Of a stretch of 13,979 nucleotides of DNA, positions 13,936-13,979 are shown piece by piece. The notes beneath the pieces were generated by a model. It was given only the letters and a program-made list of their open reading frames with translations, was not told the origin of the DNA and made no database searches. Source of the stretch: Blautia sp. Lineage in GTDB: Bacteria > Bacillota > Clostridia > Lachnospirales > Lachnospiraceae. The stretch spans positions 1 through 13,979 of the forward strand of contig JAUUSJ010000113.1 in the NCBI GenBank assembly GCA_030841965.1, given 5' to 3'. Numbering within the stretch: the stretch's first letter is position 1; every line of letters begins with the position of its first letter. The position numbers and the translations under genes were made by a program.

Positions 13936-13979
13936 CTTCCCGCAAACTCGCAGCTACGCTGCTCAAACAGTGCTCCAGC

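Noticed and set aside
13757..13966. Minus-strand open frame of 69 codons at the right end
   Set aside because: It runs through the dispersed repeat and the G-rich segment, has no ribosome binding site I can see, and has a composition unlike the neighbouring proteins. Treated as part of the repeat, not a gene.

Overview
The window reads as chromosomal DNA from a low-GC Gram-positive bacterium, most likely a gut Clostridia member such as a Lachnospiraceae relative. This is inferred from the AT-rich codon use, strong AGGAGG-type ribosome binding sites, sigma-A-like promoters and protein styles; no rRNA or marker gene is present to confirm it.

Layout. (1) Bases 110-2122 hold a two-gene amino-sugar operon: an RpiR/MurR-type regulator followed by NagA, N-acetylglucosamine-6-phosphate deacetylase. 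(2) Bases 2128-3275 form a self-contained unit: a near-consensus promoter, a gene for an SseB-like plus macro-domain fusion protein, and a strong hairpin terminator. (3) Bases 3347-5666, on the minus strand, encode two tandem WYL-domain transcriptional regulators that overlap by a few bases. (4) Divergent from these, bases 5901-13790 carry a complete type III-A (Csm) CRISPR-Cas effector and adaptation set in the order cas6, cas10/csm1, csm2, csm3, csm4, csm5, a 194-nt noncoding gap, cas1, cas2. No CRISPR array and no csm6 lie in the window.

How the genes fit together. Cas6 would cut pre-crRNA. Csm1-5 would form the crRNA-guided complex, with target-RNA cutting by Csm3 and an intact HD domain and GGDD palm in Cas10. 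Cas1 and Cas2 would add spacers. The two WYL proteins share a 234-nt divergent promoter region with cas6. Their own promoter is followed by a dyad (ATGTCTG - 6 nt - CAGACAT), and part of this sequence recurs upstream of cas1, so they are good candidates for regulators of the CRISPR locus.

Unusual structure. An 88-nt sequence occurs at both edges of the window in inverted orientation (44/48 identical in its core). A GC-rich stem-loop resembling a lone type III CRISPR repeat sits between csm5 and cas1, where csm6 is often found. A purine-rich array of 10-nt repeats directly precedes cas2. There is no gene-free stretch longer than about 240 bases; the three largest gaps (5667-5900, 12182-12375, 13791-13979) are described as features or findings.
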